This document shows positions 44,879 to 55,984 of a stretch of DNA of 64,000 bases, piece after piece. Position 1 is the first letter of the stretch; each line of letters begins with the position of its first letter. Source of the stretch: Phytoactinopolyspora limicola (lineage in GTDB: Bacteria > Actinomycetota > Actinomycetes > Jiangellales > Jiangellaceae). The stretch is taken from positions 95,740 through 159,739 of the forward strand of contig NZ_JAAOEN010000011.1 of assembly GCF_011320225.1 (NCBI RefSeq). Reading direction: 5' to 3'. The notes beneath the pieces were generated by a model. That model had not been told where the DNA came from, did no database searches, and was given only the letters and a program-made list of their open reading frames with translations. The position numbers and the translations under genes are program-made.

Positions 44879-44900
44879 CTATAGTCACGAACTATAGTCA
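44879..44900. promoter_or_regulatory. Direct-repeat operator of the vapBC module
   Basis: CTATAGTCA occurs at 44879-44887 and again at 44892-44900, a 13-bp period. The repeats include the presumed -10 box, so bound antitoxin would cover the promoter. Confidence 0.6.
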
Positions 44901-44934
44901 TATGTGCAACCGGCATCCACCGTGGCTCATGCCA

Positions 44935-44978
44935 CGCCGCCTATGAGGTCGCCCGCGGCGACAACCTCATAGGCGGCG
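44935..44978. terminator. Hairpin after leuA
   Basis: CGCCGCCTATGAGGT (44935-44949) pairs perfectly over 15 bp with 44964-44978; the loop is 14 nt. It lies 21 bp beyond the leuA stop (44999) in the reading direction. Confidence 0.7.
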
Positions 44979-44998
44979 TCAGGACACTTCGATGCTGG

Positions 44999-46905
<1,907 letters not shown>

Positions 46906-46964
46906 GACAACACACTCTACGGCATTGGCATCTGACGCCGCGACCGAGTGCCGCCGCCTAGCCG

Positions 46965-47933
46965 TCAGAAGCCGAGCCGACCCAACTGTTTCGGATCGCG
47001 CTGCCAATCCTTGGCCACCTTGACGTGCAGGTCCAGGAACACTGGCGTGCCGAGCAAACGCTCGATCTGATGGCGGGCGTTGGTGCCGACCTCGCGCAGC
47101 CGCGCGCCCTTGCGGCCGATGACGATCGCCTTCTGGCTGTCCCGTTCGACGTAGATGTTCACATGTACGTCGAGTAATGGGCGCTCCGGTGGCCGATCTT
47201 CACGCGGGATCATCTCCTCCACGACCACAGCTATCGAGTGTGGCAATTCGTCGCGGACCCCTTCCAGCGCCGCCTCCCGCACCATTTCCGCCACGAGTTT
47301 CTCCTCGGGCTCGTCGGTGAGTTCACCATCCGGATACAGCGGGGGCCCCACCGGCATCTGGGCCAGCAAGAGGTCGGAGAGTAGACCCAACCGATCGCCG
47401 GTAGTGGCCGACACGGGCACGATGTCCGCCCACTCCAGACCGTGTTCGGATCCCAGCCCGGCGACCGCCGTCAGTTGTTCGGCCACTCGGCCGGCGCTGA
47501 CGAGATCGGTCTTGGTGACGATGGCAAGCTTCGGTGTACGCGGGATCCGCGCGATCTCCGCGGCGATGAAGCGATCTCCCGGACCGATGTGCTCGTCGGC
47601 CGGGATACACAGACCGATGACATCGACTTCAGCCCAGGTGGTCCGGACGAGGTCGTTGAGCCGCTGGCCGAGGAGAGTCCGCGGACGATGCACACCGGGA
47701 GTATCGACGAGCACCAACTGGCCGTCGGAACGGTGGACGATGCCCCGGATGACGTGCCGGGTGGTCTGGGGGCGGCTCGATGTGATGGCCACCTTCTCGC
47801 CGACCAGCGCGTTGGTGAGGGTGGACTTGCCGGCATTCGGGCGGCCCACCACACAGGCGAACCCCGATCGATGGGCACCACCCTGGTCGGGGGTACCGCT
47901 CGCATCGGGGCCATCGGCATGGGCTTCGGTCAC
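46965..47933 (-). CDS. era: GTPase Era, ribosome assembly factor
   Basis: 322 residues. G1 GRPNAGKSTLTN, G2 region SRPQTTRH, G3 DTPGVHRP, G4 TKTD and G5 VSATTG. The C-terminal KH domain is KAIVIGRKGARLREVGTNAR. It helps mature 16S rRNA and the 30S subunit. A short N-terminal extension of ~22 residues is Gly/Asp-rich. Upstream neighbours ybeY, phoH and the CorC-like gene are the usual set. Confidence 0.96.
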   Translation of the reverse strand: MTEAHADGPDASGTPDQGGAHRSGFACVVGRPNAGKSTLTNALVGEKVAITSSRPQTTRHVIRGIVHRSDGQLVLVDTPGVHRPRTLLGQRLNDLVRTTWAEVDVIGLCIPADEHIGPGDRFIAAEIARIPRTPKLAIVTKTDLVSAGRVAEQLTAVAGLGSEHGLEWADIVPVSATTGDRLGLLSDLLLAQMPVGPPLYPDGELTDEPEEKLVAEMVREAALEGVRDELPHSIAVVVEEMIPREDRPPERPLLDVHVNIYVERDSQKAIVIGRKGARLREVGTNARHQIERLLGTPVFLDLHVKVAKDWQRDPKQLGRLGF

Positions 47934-48031
47934 GTCTTGAACCTCCCGGCCCGCCCGCCCGCCACGGTCACCGTGGTCAGGTCGGGAAGGTTCTCTTTCG
48001 CGTCAACAGGTCTGCACGCATGGTAATGCAC

Positions 48032-48057
48032 GGGAGCACCACGATCGTGGTGCTCCC
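48032..48057. terminator. Self-complementary 26-nt palindrome
   Basis: GGGAGCACCACGA with its exact reverse complement follows without a loop (48032-48057). It lies between the repeat-like hairpin 48061-48227 and era. A terminator for the preceding membrane-protein gene is plausible. Confidence 0.5.
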
Positions 48058-48060
48058 TCG

Positions 48061-48227
48061 GTGATCGTTGTGGGGGGGGGGGGGGGGGGGGGGGGGCCAA
48101 ACCCCCACCCCAAAAACGGGGGGGGGGGGGGCCGGGGGGGCCCGCCCCCCCCCTGTGGGGGGCCCCCCCGGGTGGTTGGGTGGGGGGGGGGGGGGGCGCC
48201 CCCCCCCCCCCCCCCCACAACGATCAC
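48061..48227. other. Repeat-family hairpin filled with long G and C runs (probable sequence artefact)
   Basis: The ends are an inverted repeat GTGATCGTTGTGGG...CCCACAACGATCAC, the same opening word as the dispersed repeat. Between them lie G-runs of 25 (48072-48096), 14 (48118-48131) and 15 (48182-48196) and a C-run of 18 (48199-48216), with little else. Such sequence fits a stable hairpin that was misread or collapsed during sequencing and assembly. The interior should not be trusted. Confidence 0.7.
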
Positions 48228-48255
48228 GGGTGGGCGTGCGGGCCGGTCAGCCGGT

Positions 48256-50292
48256 CTAGCGGCGGCGCAGTGCCTCGTCCACAGCGGGGTCGCCCAACTG
48301 ACCCAGCCAGTCCAGCAACTCGGGATACGTCGACGGGTTGCTGGCGATGTGCGGACGCAAGGATGGCTCCTTGGCCGCGATATCGGCGAGTGTCTGCAAC
48401 GGAGTGTTGGGGTCTGCCGCGATGGCCGCCGTGTAGCCGGACGCGGTGACCACTTCCGGCTCGGCCACCGGGGCGGCCGGCTCCTCGTCGGTGACCGGCA
48501 CGTCCGTCGGCTCCTCGGCGGCGGCCGGGTCAGCGCCCGCCGTCGGAATGACCAGAGTGGCATCCGGCCCACTGGCGTCTTCCGGTTCGACCGCGGGCTC
48601 TGGCTCTACGTGGTCCGAGGATGGTTGCTCGCCGGCAGCCGCCGGATCGCCGACCGGAGGGTGGGTGTCGCCCGGCTGCTCAGCGGCGGGCTCCGCCCCC
48701 GCCGGCTCAGCGGCCGGCTCGGCGACCGCCGGCTGCTGCGCACTGGCCGACACACCACTGGTTCCAGCTCCGGTAGCAGCACCTTGAGCGCCTACCTGAG
48801 CAGCCTGCTGCTGCGCCGGTGCCGCCGCCGCACCACGAGGACCACCTTGCCCGAGGGTGAACTGGCCAAGTTCCGAGCGCACCGACGGCGGTGCGGTCAA
48901 CGCCAGAACAACCACCACAGCGAAGATGAACAACCCGCTGATGAACGTCGCCGCCGAGATCTCGATGACGATGTTGTCCGACGCACCCATAACAGCTGCG
49001 ATGACGATGCCGGCGATCACCAACACACCGGCCACCGCCACGGCCACGGACCGGCCGCCGCGGGCATCGTTGATCAGCGCCGTGCGGCCCACCAGAGCCG
49101 CGGCCACCACGATCAGCGAGATCACGAGCACCGTGATGAGAGTGCCGCGAGCGGCTTCCCTCTGGTCGTCGAACAGCTGGAAGACGAGCAAGATCACGGC
49201 CAAGACACCGAAGACACCGGCCATCTCGAGTGTCCGCCTGGCCAACCCGATCCAACGTGCAGCGCCCGGCTTGGGCCGAAGCGCCGAGGAGACCCCGGCC
49301 GAGGCGAACACAACACCGATGGCCAGCCAGAACATCAACTGCGGACCAGCCACCTGCGAACCCAACGGCAGCCGCAGTGACCACACCTCGCCGATCGTCT
49401 CATCGGCCGCCAGCGCCCAGAAGCTGGCCATGAGCCCCACGGCACCGATAACGACGGCGACATCGCGCCACTCGGCCTCGCCGCGGTTCGCACCGAGCAC
49501 CGGGATCAGTGGCACTACGACGAAGAACAGAATCGCCAGCAGGCCAACAACGATCTGGCTCCATTCCAGGAACTCGGCCATGTCGACCAGGAAGAAGATG
49601 GCCGCCAGGACCCCCATGATCACACCGAGACCGGCCATACCCAGCGCGCTCGTGCGCCACAGTTGACCGTCGCCGTCCGTTCCTTGCTCGGAAGCGCGGC
49701 CTTGGGCGGCTAGGAGGGCTCCGCCGAGCCCGATGACCAAGCCGACACCAACACCATCACCGAGGTCCATACCGCCGGCCGACGTGTCTCCCACGTAGCC
49801 CAGGACGATGGTGACGAGGACGACGATCAGATACGGGGCATTGGCCGCGAGCCGGACCAACCGAAGCTGCGCCGGCAACAGGTTGGGCGGCAACACCGAC
49901 GCGGCCTTCAGGTACGGCAGCGACAACGACAGAATCGACAGCAGGGTGACAAGAATGACGTAGACCTTGCCGGTGGCCTTGTCATCGAAGTCCCACGCCA
50001 TACCCAGTGGAATGAGCAGCAGAAGCAGAGCGAGAGCGTCTCGGACGTAGTCACCGACCGGAATCGCGGCGAACGGGCTGGCCTGCCGGGCAACCGGCGC
50101 TCCAGCCATGGCCGGCGCTCCGGCCGGCGGCGCACCACCCGGCGGCCCCGCCGACGCCTCACCGGGTGCCGCACCACCCGGCGCCGCAGCCCCACCAGCC
50201 GGCTGCGCCGCCGGAGTGGCCATCGGCTGACCACAGTTGGTGCAGTACGCCGTACCGGTATTCCGCGCACCACAGTTACCACAAAATTTCAT
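48256..50292 (-). CDS. Zinc-ribbon multi-pass membrane protein with LRV-like C-terminus
   Basis: 678 residues. N-terminal zinc ribbon MKFCGNCGARNTGTAYCTNC, then a Gly/Ala/Pro-rich linker, about 12 membrane segments (residues ~85-435), and a long acidic Ala/Pro/Glu stretch (~445-610). A final ~55 residues (AADPNTPLQTLADIAAKEPS, then RPHIASNPSTYPELLDWL) resemble the variant leucine-rich repeats found at the ends of actinobacterial proteins. Function unknown; the ribbon and repeat suggest protein contacts on the cytoplasmic face. The ATG has GGAG 8 bp upstream. Confidence 0.65.
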   Translation of the reverse strand: MKFCGNCGARNTGTAYCTNCGQPMATPAAQPAGGAAAPGGAAPGEASAGPPGGAPPAGAPAMAGAPVARQASPFAAIPVGDYVRDALALLLLLIPLGMAWDFDDKATGKVYVILVTLLSILSLSLPYLKAASVLPPNLLPAQLRLVRLAANAPYLIVVLVTIVLGYVGDTSAGGMDLGDGVGVGLVIGLGGALLAAQGRASEQGTDGDGQLWRTSALGMAGLGVIMGVLAAIFFLVDMAEFLEWSQIVVGLLAILFFVVVPLIPVLGANRGEAEWRDVAVVIGAVGLMASFWALAADETIGEVWSLRLPLGSQVAGPQLMFWLAIGVVFASAGVSSALRPKPGAARWIGLARRTLEMAGVFGVLAVILLVFQLFDDQREAARGTLITVLVISLIVVAAALVGRTALINDARGGRSVAVAVAGVLVIAGIVIAAVMGASDNIVIEISAATFISGLFIFAVVVVLALTAPPSVRSELGQFTLGQGGPRGAAAAPAQQQAAQVGAQGAATGAGTSGVSASAQQPAVAEPAAEPAGAEPAAEQPGDTHPPVGDPAAAGEQPSSDHVEPEPAVEPEDASGPDATLVIPTAGADPAAAEEPTDVPVTDEEPAAPVAEPEVVTASGYTAAIAADPNTPLQTLADIAAKEPSLRPHIASNPSTYPELLDWLGQLGDPAVDEALRRR

Positions 50293-50295
50293 CAG

Positions 50296-50472
50296 TCAAT
50301 CTCCAGTCCCGGGTCCGGTTGTCCCGAGTTCAATGCTCACGTACATGAGAGATCCCGGCCGCACGTTAACGTACCGCAGCCTTCCTGAACAGTGCCCTCG
50401 CCGACCATTGATCAAACGCACGGCGGCAGTCTCGCTTTCGCCCAGCGCGATCTTCGACGCGGGTTTCGTCAT
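50296..50472 (-). CDS. Possible 58-residue small protein
   Basis: ATG at 50472 to TGA at 50296-50298, directly between the cdd-like gene (9-bp gap) and the zinc-ribbon protein gene (3-bp gap). It reads MTKPASKIALGESETAAVRL, then INGRRGHCSGRLRYVNVRPG. Third-position bias is only moderate and no family is recognised. Its tight fit in the operon is the main argument. It could be a chance frame. Confidence 0.3.
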   Translation of the reverse strand: MTKPASKIALGESETAAVRLINGRRGHCSGRLRYVNVRPGSLMYVSIELGTTGPGTGD

Positions 50473-50481
50473 CCGCCCAGC

Positions 50482-50832
50482 CTACGCGTTTCGCAGACCG
50501 GTCGGGGTGCCATCCGGCCTGGCCACATGGATCGGTGTGCCGCTTCCTCCAAGATCAGTCACCGCACCCGGGTCGATGTCGTCGGGTTGAGCGGCGGTCA
50601 CCACGGCAGCGGACTCCAGGCCTCGGGCCCCGCTCGACGCCGCCACGACCACGGCGGCATCGAGAGCAGACAACGTCAACGAGGGTAGGTCGACTGAGGA
50701 AGCCGTGTACGTGCGGCCGTCGAGGTCCCGAACCGCCGCTCCCTCGTCGGTGCCGTTACGCGCGCGCACACTCCGTGCCAGCGTGATCAGCTTGGCATCC
50801 TCCGGGTTCAATGCACCGCTCTCGCCGTCCAC
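50482..50832 (-). CDS. Cytidine deaminase-like protein lacking the zinc site
   Basis: About 116 residues. The region LITLARSVRARNGTDEGAAV, RDLDGRTYTASSVDLPSLTL has the deaminase-fold pattern (compare HxE and PCxxC enzymes), but neither the HAE nor the PCxxC zinc motif is present, so catalysis is not expected. A small deaminase-like gene between era and the CorC-like gene is a mycobacterial feature too. GTG at 50832 has GAGGAG 8 bp upstream. Confidence 0.6.
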   Translation of the reverse strand: MDGESGALNPEDAKLITLARSVRARNGTDEGAAVRDLDGRTYTASSVDLPSLTLSALDAAVVVAASSGARGLESAAVVTAAQPDDIDPGAVTDLGGSGTPIHVARPDGTPTGLRNA

Positions 50833-50851
50833 TCCTACCACTCCTCATCTG

Positions 50852-51005
50852 GTGATCGCCCGAACCACTACGACGGCTCCGCTCCGCCGATCGCTCGGCT
50901 TAACGCCAACCGGGCCGGTGACCACCGTACTGCCCGCCACCCCGGTGATCATTGCCGGATTCCTGCCCGCAGTACCGGTGATCGTCGCCGGGGTTGGGTG
51001 GTCTC
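50852..51005. repeat. Partial units of the dispersed intergenic repeat
   Basis: GTGATC/GTGACC words begin at 50852, 50918, 50945 and 50978. The unit 50945-50977 is exactly 33 nt (GTGATCATTGCCGGATTCCT...), an A unit, and is followed directly by GTGATCGTCGCCGG. The B/B' core is incomplete. It lies past the CorC-like gene stop at 51006. Confidence 0.6.
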
Positions 51006-52301
51006 TCAACTGCTGCTGACCGACCCGGGCTCAGCGGTTGGCACCCGGCTCACCTTCACGGTGTTGATCCGGTTACGCCGGCCGGTGGTGTCCTCGGCCT
51101 CCAGGTACAGCTCACCCACCTGGGTTCGCGCACCCGAGATCGGGACTCGACCTAGGTGTTTGGCTAGCAACCCACCCACCGTGTCGACATCCTCGTCCGC
51201 CAACTCGAGTCCGAACAGTTGGCCAAGCTCACCAATCTGTAAGCGAGCGCTGACGCGGAACACCTCGTCACCGAGTGGTTGCACCGGCTCTTCGGTGGTG
51301 TCGTACTCGTCCGCGATCTCCCCGACGATCTCCTCGATGATGTCTTCGATGGTCACCAACCCGGCCGTGCCGCCGTATTCGTCGACGACCATCGCGACGT
51401 GTGTGCGTTGCGCCTGAAGTTCCCGTAGGAGATCGTCGACGGGTTTGGAATCGGGAACGAACAACGCCTCCCGCGCTACCTGCTCGACCCGCTCGGTCGA
51501 TTCCGCCTCCCGATGGTCGTGCACCCGGCGGGCGACGTCCTTGAGGTAGACGATGCCGACGACGTCGTCCAGGCCACCCGGGCCCACCACGGGGACCCGG
51601 CTGAACCCACTGCGCAGCGCCAACGACTGGAACTGGCGTAGCGTTTTGTGGGCTTCGATGAAGACCACGTCCGTGCGTGGCACCATCACCTCCCGCACCA
51701 CGGTGTCGCCGAGCTCGAAGATCGAGTGGATCATCTGCCGCTCATCGGCCTCGATGATCTTGCCCGCCTCGGCGAGGTCGACCATCTCGCGCAGCTCCGC
51801 CTCGGTGGCGAACGGCCCCTCCCGGAACCCCTTGCCGGGGGTCAACGCATTGCCGATCACGATCAGCAACCGGGGCAGCGGCCCCAGCACCCGGGTGAGC
51901 GTCAACAGCGGCCCAGCCATCATCAGCGCGACACTCTCGGCGTGCTGACGTCCCAGCGTGCGCGGCGCCACTCCAATCGCCACGAACGACACCACCATCA
52001 TGGCGCCAGCGGCGACCAGCACACCTTGCCAGCGGGTCTCGAAGTAGCTCAGGCAGACGAGCGTTACCAGCGCGACCGCCGTGATCTCAGCGGTGATTCG
52101 CAGCATCAGCGCGGTATTGAGGGCGGGCGCCGGATCCGCGATGAGCCGTTTCAACGACGTCGCTCCGCGCCGGCCGGCCTTCGCCAAGGACTCGGCCCGA
52201 ACTCTAGAAAAGGCGGTAGAGGCGGCATCGGCCATCGCGAACAACCCGGCCACTATGACCAACACCACGGCTGTGACGAGCAACCAAGCGGACCCGTTCA
52301 C
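51006..52301 (-). CDS. CNNM/CorC-family membrane protein (hemolysin C-like)
   Basis: 431 residues. N-terminal CNNM region with three to four membrane segments (ATAVVLVIVAGLFAMADAAS and following), then a CBS pair (VMVPRTDVVFIEAHKTLRQF; ARRVHDHREAESTERVEQVA) and a C-terminal CorC_HlyC domain (FRVSARLQIGELGQLFGLEL). Such proteins are linked to magnesium/cobalt handling. It lies 34 bp after ybeY in the conserved phoH-ybeY-corC order. GTG start. Confidence 0.88.
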   Translation of the reverse strand: MNGSAWLLVTAVVLVIVAGLFAMADAASTAFSRVRAESLAKAGRRGATSLKRLIADPAPALNTALMLRITAEITAVALVTLVCLSYFETRWQGVLVAAGAMMVVSFVAIGVAPRTLGRQHAESVALMMAGPLLTLTRVLGPLPRLLIVIGNALTPGKGFREGPFATEAELREMVDLAEAGKIIEADERQMIHSIFELGDTVVREVMVPRTDVVFIEAHKTLRQFQSLALRSGFSRVPVVGPGGLDDVVGIVYLKDVARRVHDHREAESTERVEQVAREALFVPDSKPVDDLLRELQAQRTHVAMVVDEYGGTAGLVTIEDIIEEIVGEIADEYDTTEEPVQPLGDEVFRVSARLQIGELGQLFGLELADEDVDTVGGLLAKHLGRVPISGARTQVGELYLEAEDTTGRRNRINTVKVSRVPTAEPGSVSSS

Positions 52302-52335
52302 CGTTCGTCGCGCCTCCGGCGGCCGGGTGGTGGGA

Positions 52336-52800
52336 TCACGTCCGGTCCTTCACTCTCGCCCGCCACTGCTGAAGGAGATCATTCTGCAGACCGAACATCT
52401 CTTTCTCTTCGTCGGGTTCGGCGTGGTCGTATCCGAGGAGGTGCAGAATACCGTGTGTGGTGAGCAGATGCAGCTCATCGGTAGTGCTGTGTCCGGCGCC
52501 TCGCGCCTGTGCCGCCGCGACGTCTGGGCACAAGACGATATCTCCCAGCAGCCCCGGCTCCGACTCACCACCCTCGGCGGGTGGCCGTAGCTCGTCCATG
52601 GGAAAGGACAACACGTCGGTGGGCCCGGGTTCGTCCATCCACTGCAGATGGAGCTGTTCCATCGCGTCGGGGTCGACGAGCATGATGGCCAACTCGGCGG
52701 CTGGATGGATGCGCAGCCGATCCAGCATGAATCGGGCGAGGTCGGACAGTTCCTTGATATCGATCGTGGTGTTGGTCTCGTTATTGACCTCGATGGTCAC
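52336..52800 (-). CDS. ybeY: Endoribonuclease YbeY (16S rRNA maturation)
   Basis: 154 residues. The zinc-binding [17 protein letters not shown] (HxxxHxxxxDH) and the preceding [15 protein letters not shown] are diagnostic. It processes the 16S rRNA 3' end and takes part in ribosome quality control. The GTG at 52800 overlaps the phoH stop by 4 bp. Confidence 0.95.
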   Translation of the reverse strand: MTIEVNNETNTTIDIKELSDLARFMLDRLRIHPAAELAIMLVDPDAMEQLHLQWMDEPGPTDVLSFPMDELRPPAEGGESEPGLLGDIVLCPDVAAAQARGAGHSTTDELHLLTTHGILHLLGYDHAEPDEEKEMFGLQNDLLQQWRARVKDRT

Positions 52801-53855
52801 TTGCGTCTCCCCGACGACCGGGGCCGCTCGCGCCCTCGCGGCGTCTGATGCTGCGGACCGGTGCGAGTATCGTACTGCCCGGTGTCGAACTTCGCGTAGG
52901 CATCGACGATCTGGCTGACCAAGCGATGCCGGACGACGTCATGGCTGTTCAAGCGGCAGAAGTGGACGTCGTCGAGATCACTGAGGATGCCCTCGACCAC
53001 CCGCAGCCCGCTGGCCGTGCCGCTGGGCAAGTCGATCTGGGTGACGTCGCCGGTGACCACAACTTTGGAGCCGAATCCCAGCCGGGTGAGGAACATTTTC
53101 ATCTGTTCCGGCGAGGTGTTCTGCGCCTCGTCGAGAATCACGAAGGCGTCGTTGAGGGTGCGTCCACGCATATAGGCGAGCGGAGCGACCTCAATGGTTC
53201 CCTCCGTCATCAGCCGCGGGATGGACGCCGGGTCCATCATGTCGTGTAAGGCGTCGTACAACGGACGAAGGTACGGATCGATCTTTTCGCTGAGCGTACC
53301 CGGCAGGAACCCAAGTCGCTCGCCCGCCTCAACGGCCGGGCGGGTCAACAGAATCCGAGTGACCTGCTTAGCCTGCAACGCCTGAACAGCCTTTGCCACC
53401 GCCAGGTAGGTCTTGCCTGTTCCGGCAGGCCCGATACCGAACACGATGGTGTGTTTGTCGATGGCGTCGACGTACCGCTTCTGGTTCAGGGTCTTGGCCC
53501 GGATAGTCCGGCCACGGTTGGACAGAATGTTGGCGGTGAGTACCTCCGCCGGCCGTTCGGCGGTGCGCGCCTGCAACATGGCAACGGTGCGCTCGACAGC
53601 CTCAGGAGACAGACCCTGGCCAGTGCGTAACACGGCGACCATCTCGTCGATAGTGCGCTCGACCTCGGAAATGTCATCCGATCCACCGGTCAGCGTGATC
53701 TCGTTGCCACGCACGTGGACGTCGACATCGGGGTACGAGGCTTCAACAACCCGGACTAATTCGTCCCCAGATCCGAGCAAACTCACCATGGGAATGCTCG
53801 ACGGGACGACGATCGTGTGTTGGGCCCGCTGCGGAGCCCTCTCTACCTCGGTCAT
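52797..53855 (-). CDS. phoH: PhoH-like ATPase
   Basis: 352 residues. An N-terminal KH-like part ([20 protein letters not shown]) is followed by the PhoH ATPase: Walker [31 protein letters not shown] and Walker [17 protein letters not shown]. The C-terminal tail is basic and His/Arg-rich. Probably an RNA-related ATPase; translationally coupled to ybeY. Confidence 0.94.
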   Translation of the reverse strand: MTEVERAPQRAQHTIVVPSSIPMVSLLGSGDELVRVVEASYPDVDVHVRGNEITLTGGSDDISEVERTIDEMVAVLRTGQGLSPEAVERTVAMLQARTAERPAEVLTANILSNRGRTIRAKTLNQKRYVDAIDKHTIVFGIGPAGTGKTYLAVAKAVQALQAKQVTRILLTRPAVEAGERLGFLPGTLSEKIDPYLRPLYDALHDMMDPASIPRLMTEGTIEVAPLAYMRGRTLNDAFVILDEAQNTSPEQMKMFLTRLGFGSKVVVTGDVTQIDLPSGTASGLRVVEGILSDLDDVHFCRLNSHDVVRHRLVSQIVDAYAKFDTGQYDTRTGPQHQTPRGRERPRSSGRRK

Positions 53856-54028
53856 GGGTCGGCCCGCACTGGGGCCCGCTCACACTACCCTCCGGTCTCG
53901 CATGGGACCCGACACCGAATGCTCAGACCCCATTCATTGATGGTGAGCCCATCGTACCCGCGCAGACCGACAATGCAGAGCGAGTTTAGTGGTTGTGCAC
54001 ATCAAACCGCCGACCACGGAAGATCCAC

Positions 54029-54376
54029 CTACCCCGGTGGCCACACCAGCCGCCGACCACCGAGGACGTGGGCGTGGGTGTGGAAGACCGATTGCCCGGC
54101 CTCTTCGCCCGTGTTCATAACGATCCGGAACGCCTCCAGACCCGTATCACCGGCTACGGCGGCCGCTTCACTGACGATCTCCGCCATGATGGCCGGGTCG
54201 TCGGCGAGGACCGCCGGTACGTCACGGTAGTGCGTCTTGGGTACCACCAGGACGTGGGTGGGCGACACCGGCGCGATATCCCGGAACGACAACGTCCGTT
54301 CGGACTGACGGACCACCGTCGCCGGGATGTCACCCGCCACGATCTTGCAGAATAGGCACGCGTCGTCGTTACTCAC
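54029..54376 (-). CDS. HIT family hydrolase
   Basis: 115 residues. CLFCKIVAGDIPATVV at the N-terminus and the histidine triad QSVFHTHAHVLGGRRL near the end. Hinge-type nucleotide phosphoramidase or AMP-lysine hydrolase. The two-Cys start CxxC is a frequent zinc-site half; its partner His residues are partly present. The GTG at 54376 is chosen as the frame upstream shows no coding bias. Confidence 0.9.
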   Translation of the reverse strand: MSNDDACLFCKIVAGDIPATVVRQSERTLSFRDIAPVSPTHVLVVPKTHYRDVPAVLADDPAIMAEIVSEAAAVAGDTGLEAFRIVMNTGEEAGQSVFHTHAHVLGGRRLVWPPG

Positions 54377-54512
54377 ACCTGCATGGTAAAGGCGCGGGAC
54401 GGGCCCACATGCACCGCACATTCGGCCGGGCGCCCGCACACTACGGATACCCCGCGCCTGACCAACGACGCCACCACATTTGACGTTGTCGCTCAACGTC
54501 CAGCCATACCGA

Positions 54513-54547
54513 GTGATCGTCGCCGGATTTCTGCCCTCAACCCCCCG
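54513..54547. repeat. Single A unit of the dispersed repeat
   Basis: GTGATCGTCGCCGGATTTCT followed by GCCCTCAACCCCCCG matches the A unit at 61706-61738 closely. It stands alone between the divergent HIT and LytR-CpsA-Psr genes, so here it cannot be a simple 3'-end terminator of either. Confidence 0.6.
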
Positions 54548-54636
54548 CTCGAGGCGGCTTGAACAGGCCACTCAAGGCCGGCCCATGCCGCCTGAATTAT
54601 CACAGAATCCGCAGAAGAGGCGTACTCTCAGCTTTC

Positions 54637-55713
54637 ATGACCACACTGGCCGACGACCTGATGCCGCCGGGCGACGGCACCAGCGACGGCGACGGGGAGC
54701 ACACCCGCGCCAGGCGCCGCAAACGGCGCAATCGGATCATCCTGTTCACCGCGCTAGGCGTGCTGCTCGGCCTGGTCGTGGTCGTCGCCGGCGGCGGATG
54801 GTGGTTGCTCAACCGGTACCTCGGGGGATCCAACATCGAACGCATCCCCGGCGCTTTCGACATTCCAGAGGACTCTCGGCCAGCCGATGGCCCCGAGGGC
54901 AGCTTGACGTTCCTCCTCGGCGGCCTGGACGGGCCCGACGTCGTCGACGTGTATCAGCCCGGCGCGGCCCGCACCGACACCATCATGCTGGCGCACTTCC
55001 CGGACGGCCGGGAGCGTGGCTACGTCGTGTCGATCCCGCGAGACACCTACATCGATATCCCCGGACACGGTGACAACAAGATCAACGCCGCCTACTCATT
55101 CGGTGGTCCACCCCTGTTCGTGCAGACCATCGAGCAGCTCACCGGCATACGTATGGACCACCTCGCGCTGATCGACTGGGAGGGTTTCCGCGGACTGACC
55201 GACTCCGTCGGCGGAGTCCCGATGCACTTCAGCGAGCCGACCGTGTTGAACGACGGATCCGAGCTCCCACCCGGCCACCACGTACTCGACGGCGAGCAAG
55301 CACTGAAGTACGTCAGCGTCCGCAAGCAGCTACCAGAGGGCGACTTCGACCGAGTCCGGAGACAGCAGAACTACCTGCGCTCCCTCATGGACGAGCTGAT
55401 GTCGTCCGGCACTTTCACCAATTTCGGCAAGATGACGAGCGTCGCCGACGCCGTCGGCGACACCGTCCGGGTCGACGAGTCGTTGTCCGCGATGGACCTG
55501 GCTGGCCTCGGATGGTCGATGCGTCACCTGCGCACCGGTGACATGACCTTCCTCACCGTACCCACCAGCGGCACCGGATGGGCCGGCCAGCAGAGCATCG
55601 TCATCTACGACGCCGAGCGAGCCGACCAGCTGTGGAACGCTCTGGTCAACAACGACATGGATGCGTTCGTCGACGCGAACCCCGACCTCGTCACCGGTCG
55701 ACAGGTCCGCTGA
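54637..55713 (+). CDS. LytR-CpsA-Psr family cell-wall glycopolymer ligase
   Basis: 358 residues. Cytoplasmic N-terminus (~35, RRRKRRNR), one membrane segment (IILFTALGVLLGLVVVVAGG), then the LCP domain: RTDTIMLAHFPDGRERGYVV, SIPRDTYIDIPGHGDNKINA, AYSFGG and DGEQALKYVSVRKQ, with the R-D and phosphate-binding Arg residues in place. It attaches teichoic-acid-like or arabinogalactan-like polymers to peptidoglycan. The ATG at 54637 has no clear ribosome site; TACTCT 9 bp upstream could be a -10 box of a leaderless mRNA. Confidence 0.88.
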   Translation: MTTLADDLMPPGDGTSDGDGEHTRARRRKRRNRIILFTALGVLLGLVVVVAGGGWWLLNRYLGGSNIERIPGAFDIPEDSRPADGPEGSLTFLLGGLDGPDVVDVYQPGAARTDTIMLAHFPDGRERGYVVSIPRDTYIDIPGHGDNKINAAYSFGGPPLFVQTIEQLTGIRMDHLALIDWEGFRGLTDSVGGVPMHFSEPTVLNDGSELPPGHHVLDGEQALKYVSVRKQLPEGDFDRVRRQQNYLRSLMDELMSSGTFTNFGKMTSVADAVGDTVRVDESLSAMDLAGLGWSMRHLRTGDMTFLTVPTSGTGWAGQQSIVIYDAERADQLWNALVNNDMDAFVDANPDLVTGRQVR

Positions 55714-55984
55714 GGCGGCCAGCTCCTGGGTCGACGTGTCTGGTGGCGGCGCCAGTCACGTGTTGTCGCCGGCCCTAGCAGGCGCCGCACATCCCTGGAC
55801 GTACGCGGGCGCCCCAAGGGTGAGCGTCCAGACCTGCCTTCAGGATCGCCGGAGTGAGGTCCCGCACCCGAGCACACGCCGCCCGTATCATCGGCCCCAC
55901 AGTCGACGGCCTGGCCGGTCCCACGATTTCCCGCCGCTGAAATGTCAACGGATCGAGGCACCTTCGCGTCAGTAGGAGTATGTG

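Noticed and set aside
48068..48259. Open frames encoding Gly/Pro-only proteins
   Set aside because: They are translations of the suspect G and C runs.
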